Part shown: piece after piece, positions 11,895 to 11,915 of the stretch
Layout of the letters: the number at the start of each line of letters is the position of its first letter
Numbering within the stretch: the first letter of the stretch is position 1
Assembly (NCBI GenBank): GCA_016206235.1
Contig: JACQRZ010000020.1
Location: 1-11,915 of the forward strand
Source of the DNA: Candidatus Uhrbacteria bacterium
Lineage (GTDB): Bacteria > Patescibacteriota > Patescibacteriia > JACQRZ01
DNA length: 11,915 bases
Direction: 5' to 3'
The notes under the pieces: generated by a model
Told to the model about the DNA's origin: nothing
Seen by the model: only the letters and a program-made list of their open reading frames with translations
Databases searched by the model: none
Position numbers and translations under genes: made by a program

Positions 11895-11915
11895 TTTTCC
11901 AATTTCCAATTTCCA
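11895..11915 (+). repeat. Heptamer array at window end (ATTTCCA), cut
   Basis: TTTTCCA, ATTTCCA, ATTTCCA in register up to the last base of the window. ATTTCCA also occurs in the left arm of the rplR-rpsE array (2546-2552). The array continues beyond the window. An ATG at 11879 (MKRKKIFQ...) is open through it, but it could be a short chance frame. Confidence 0.6.

Noticed and set aside
917..11915. CRISPR array
   Set aside because: Repeat units are 7 nt, degenerate and directly adjacent; there are no constant-length spacers and no cas genes.
11879..11915. Start of a further gene at ATG 11879
   Set aside because: Only 12 codons are visible and most are heptamer repeat; nothing supports coding within the window.

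Overview
The window looks like a chromosome segment from a member of the Candidate Phyla Radiation (Patescibacteria), most likely Parcubacteria-like. The reasons are: a standard bacterial spc ribosomal operon in which rpmD (L30) is missing between rpsE and rplO; a very short RecO without its zinc finger; short gene spacing; near-absence of Shine-Dalgarno sites; and a PilV-like prepilin of a kind common in that group. The genetic code appears standard: no conserved gene contains an internal TGA. The lineage is an inference; no 16S gene is present.

Layout. Positions 1-4967 (+) hold the end of rplN and then rplX, rplE, rpsN, rpsH, rplF, rplR, rpsE, rplO and secY. The usual adk that follows secY is absent. 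Next come a VanZ-like membrane protein (+) and, convergent with it, an unrecognised membrane-anchored protein (-). A divergent promoter region follows. Then comes a second + strand run: map, ruvX, a short recO, aspS, a YbaK-type aminoacyl-tRNA deacylase with a lysine-rich tail, scpA, and a prepilin-like gene with an irregular start. The theme is translation: ribosome assembly, membrane insertion, N-terminal Met removal, tRNA-Asp/Asn charging and editing. Small DNA-maintenance genes (ruvX, recO, scpA) are mixed in.

The most unusual signal is between the genes. Almost every same-direction gap longer than about 15 nt is filled by a degenerate array of 7-nt words. Each locus has its own word family. 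In five loci (rpsN-rpsH, rplR-rpsE, rplO-secY, secY-vanZ, aspS-ybaK) the array is two-armed, with reverse-complement words in the second arm, so the spacer could fold into an imperfect hairpin; recO-aspS is a weaker two-armed case. Other loci are one-armed (rplE-rpsN, ruvX-recO, ybaK-scpA, the window end). The arrays run into stop codons and even encode the C-terminal residues of L15 and RuvX. Some word families recur at distant loci. Heptamer short tandem repeats are known from filamentous cyanobacteria; I do not know of a description in this kind of genome.

Other points of interest: AspRS carries His31 and Gly82, the pair associated with non-discriminating enzymes; map and the VanZ gene have promoter-like hexamers placed so that their mRNAs would be leaderless; and a strong 16-nt stem with an alternative overlapping stem sits exactly at the start of the prepilin-like gene, whose reading frame lacks a normal start codon. 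No gene-free stretch exceeds 300 nt. I saw no tRNA, rRNA, CRISPR array or insertion sequence.
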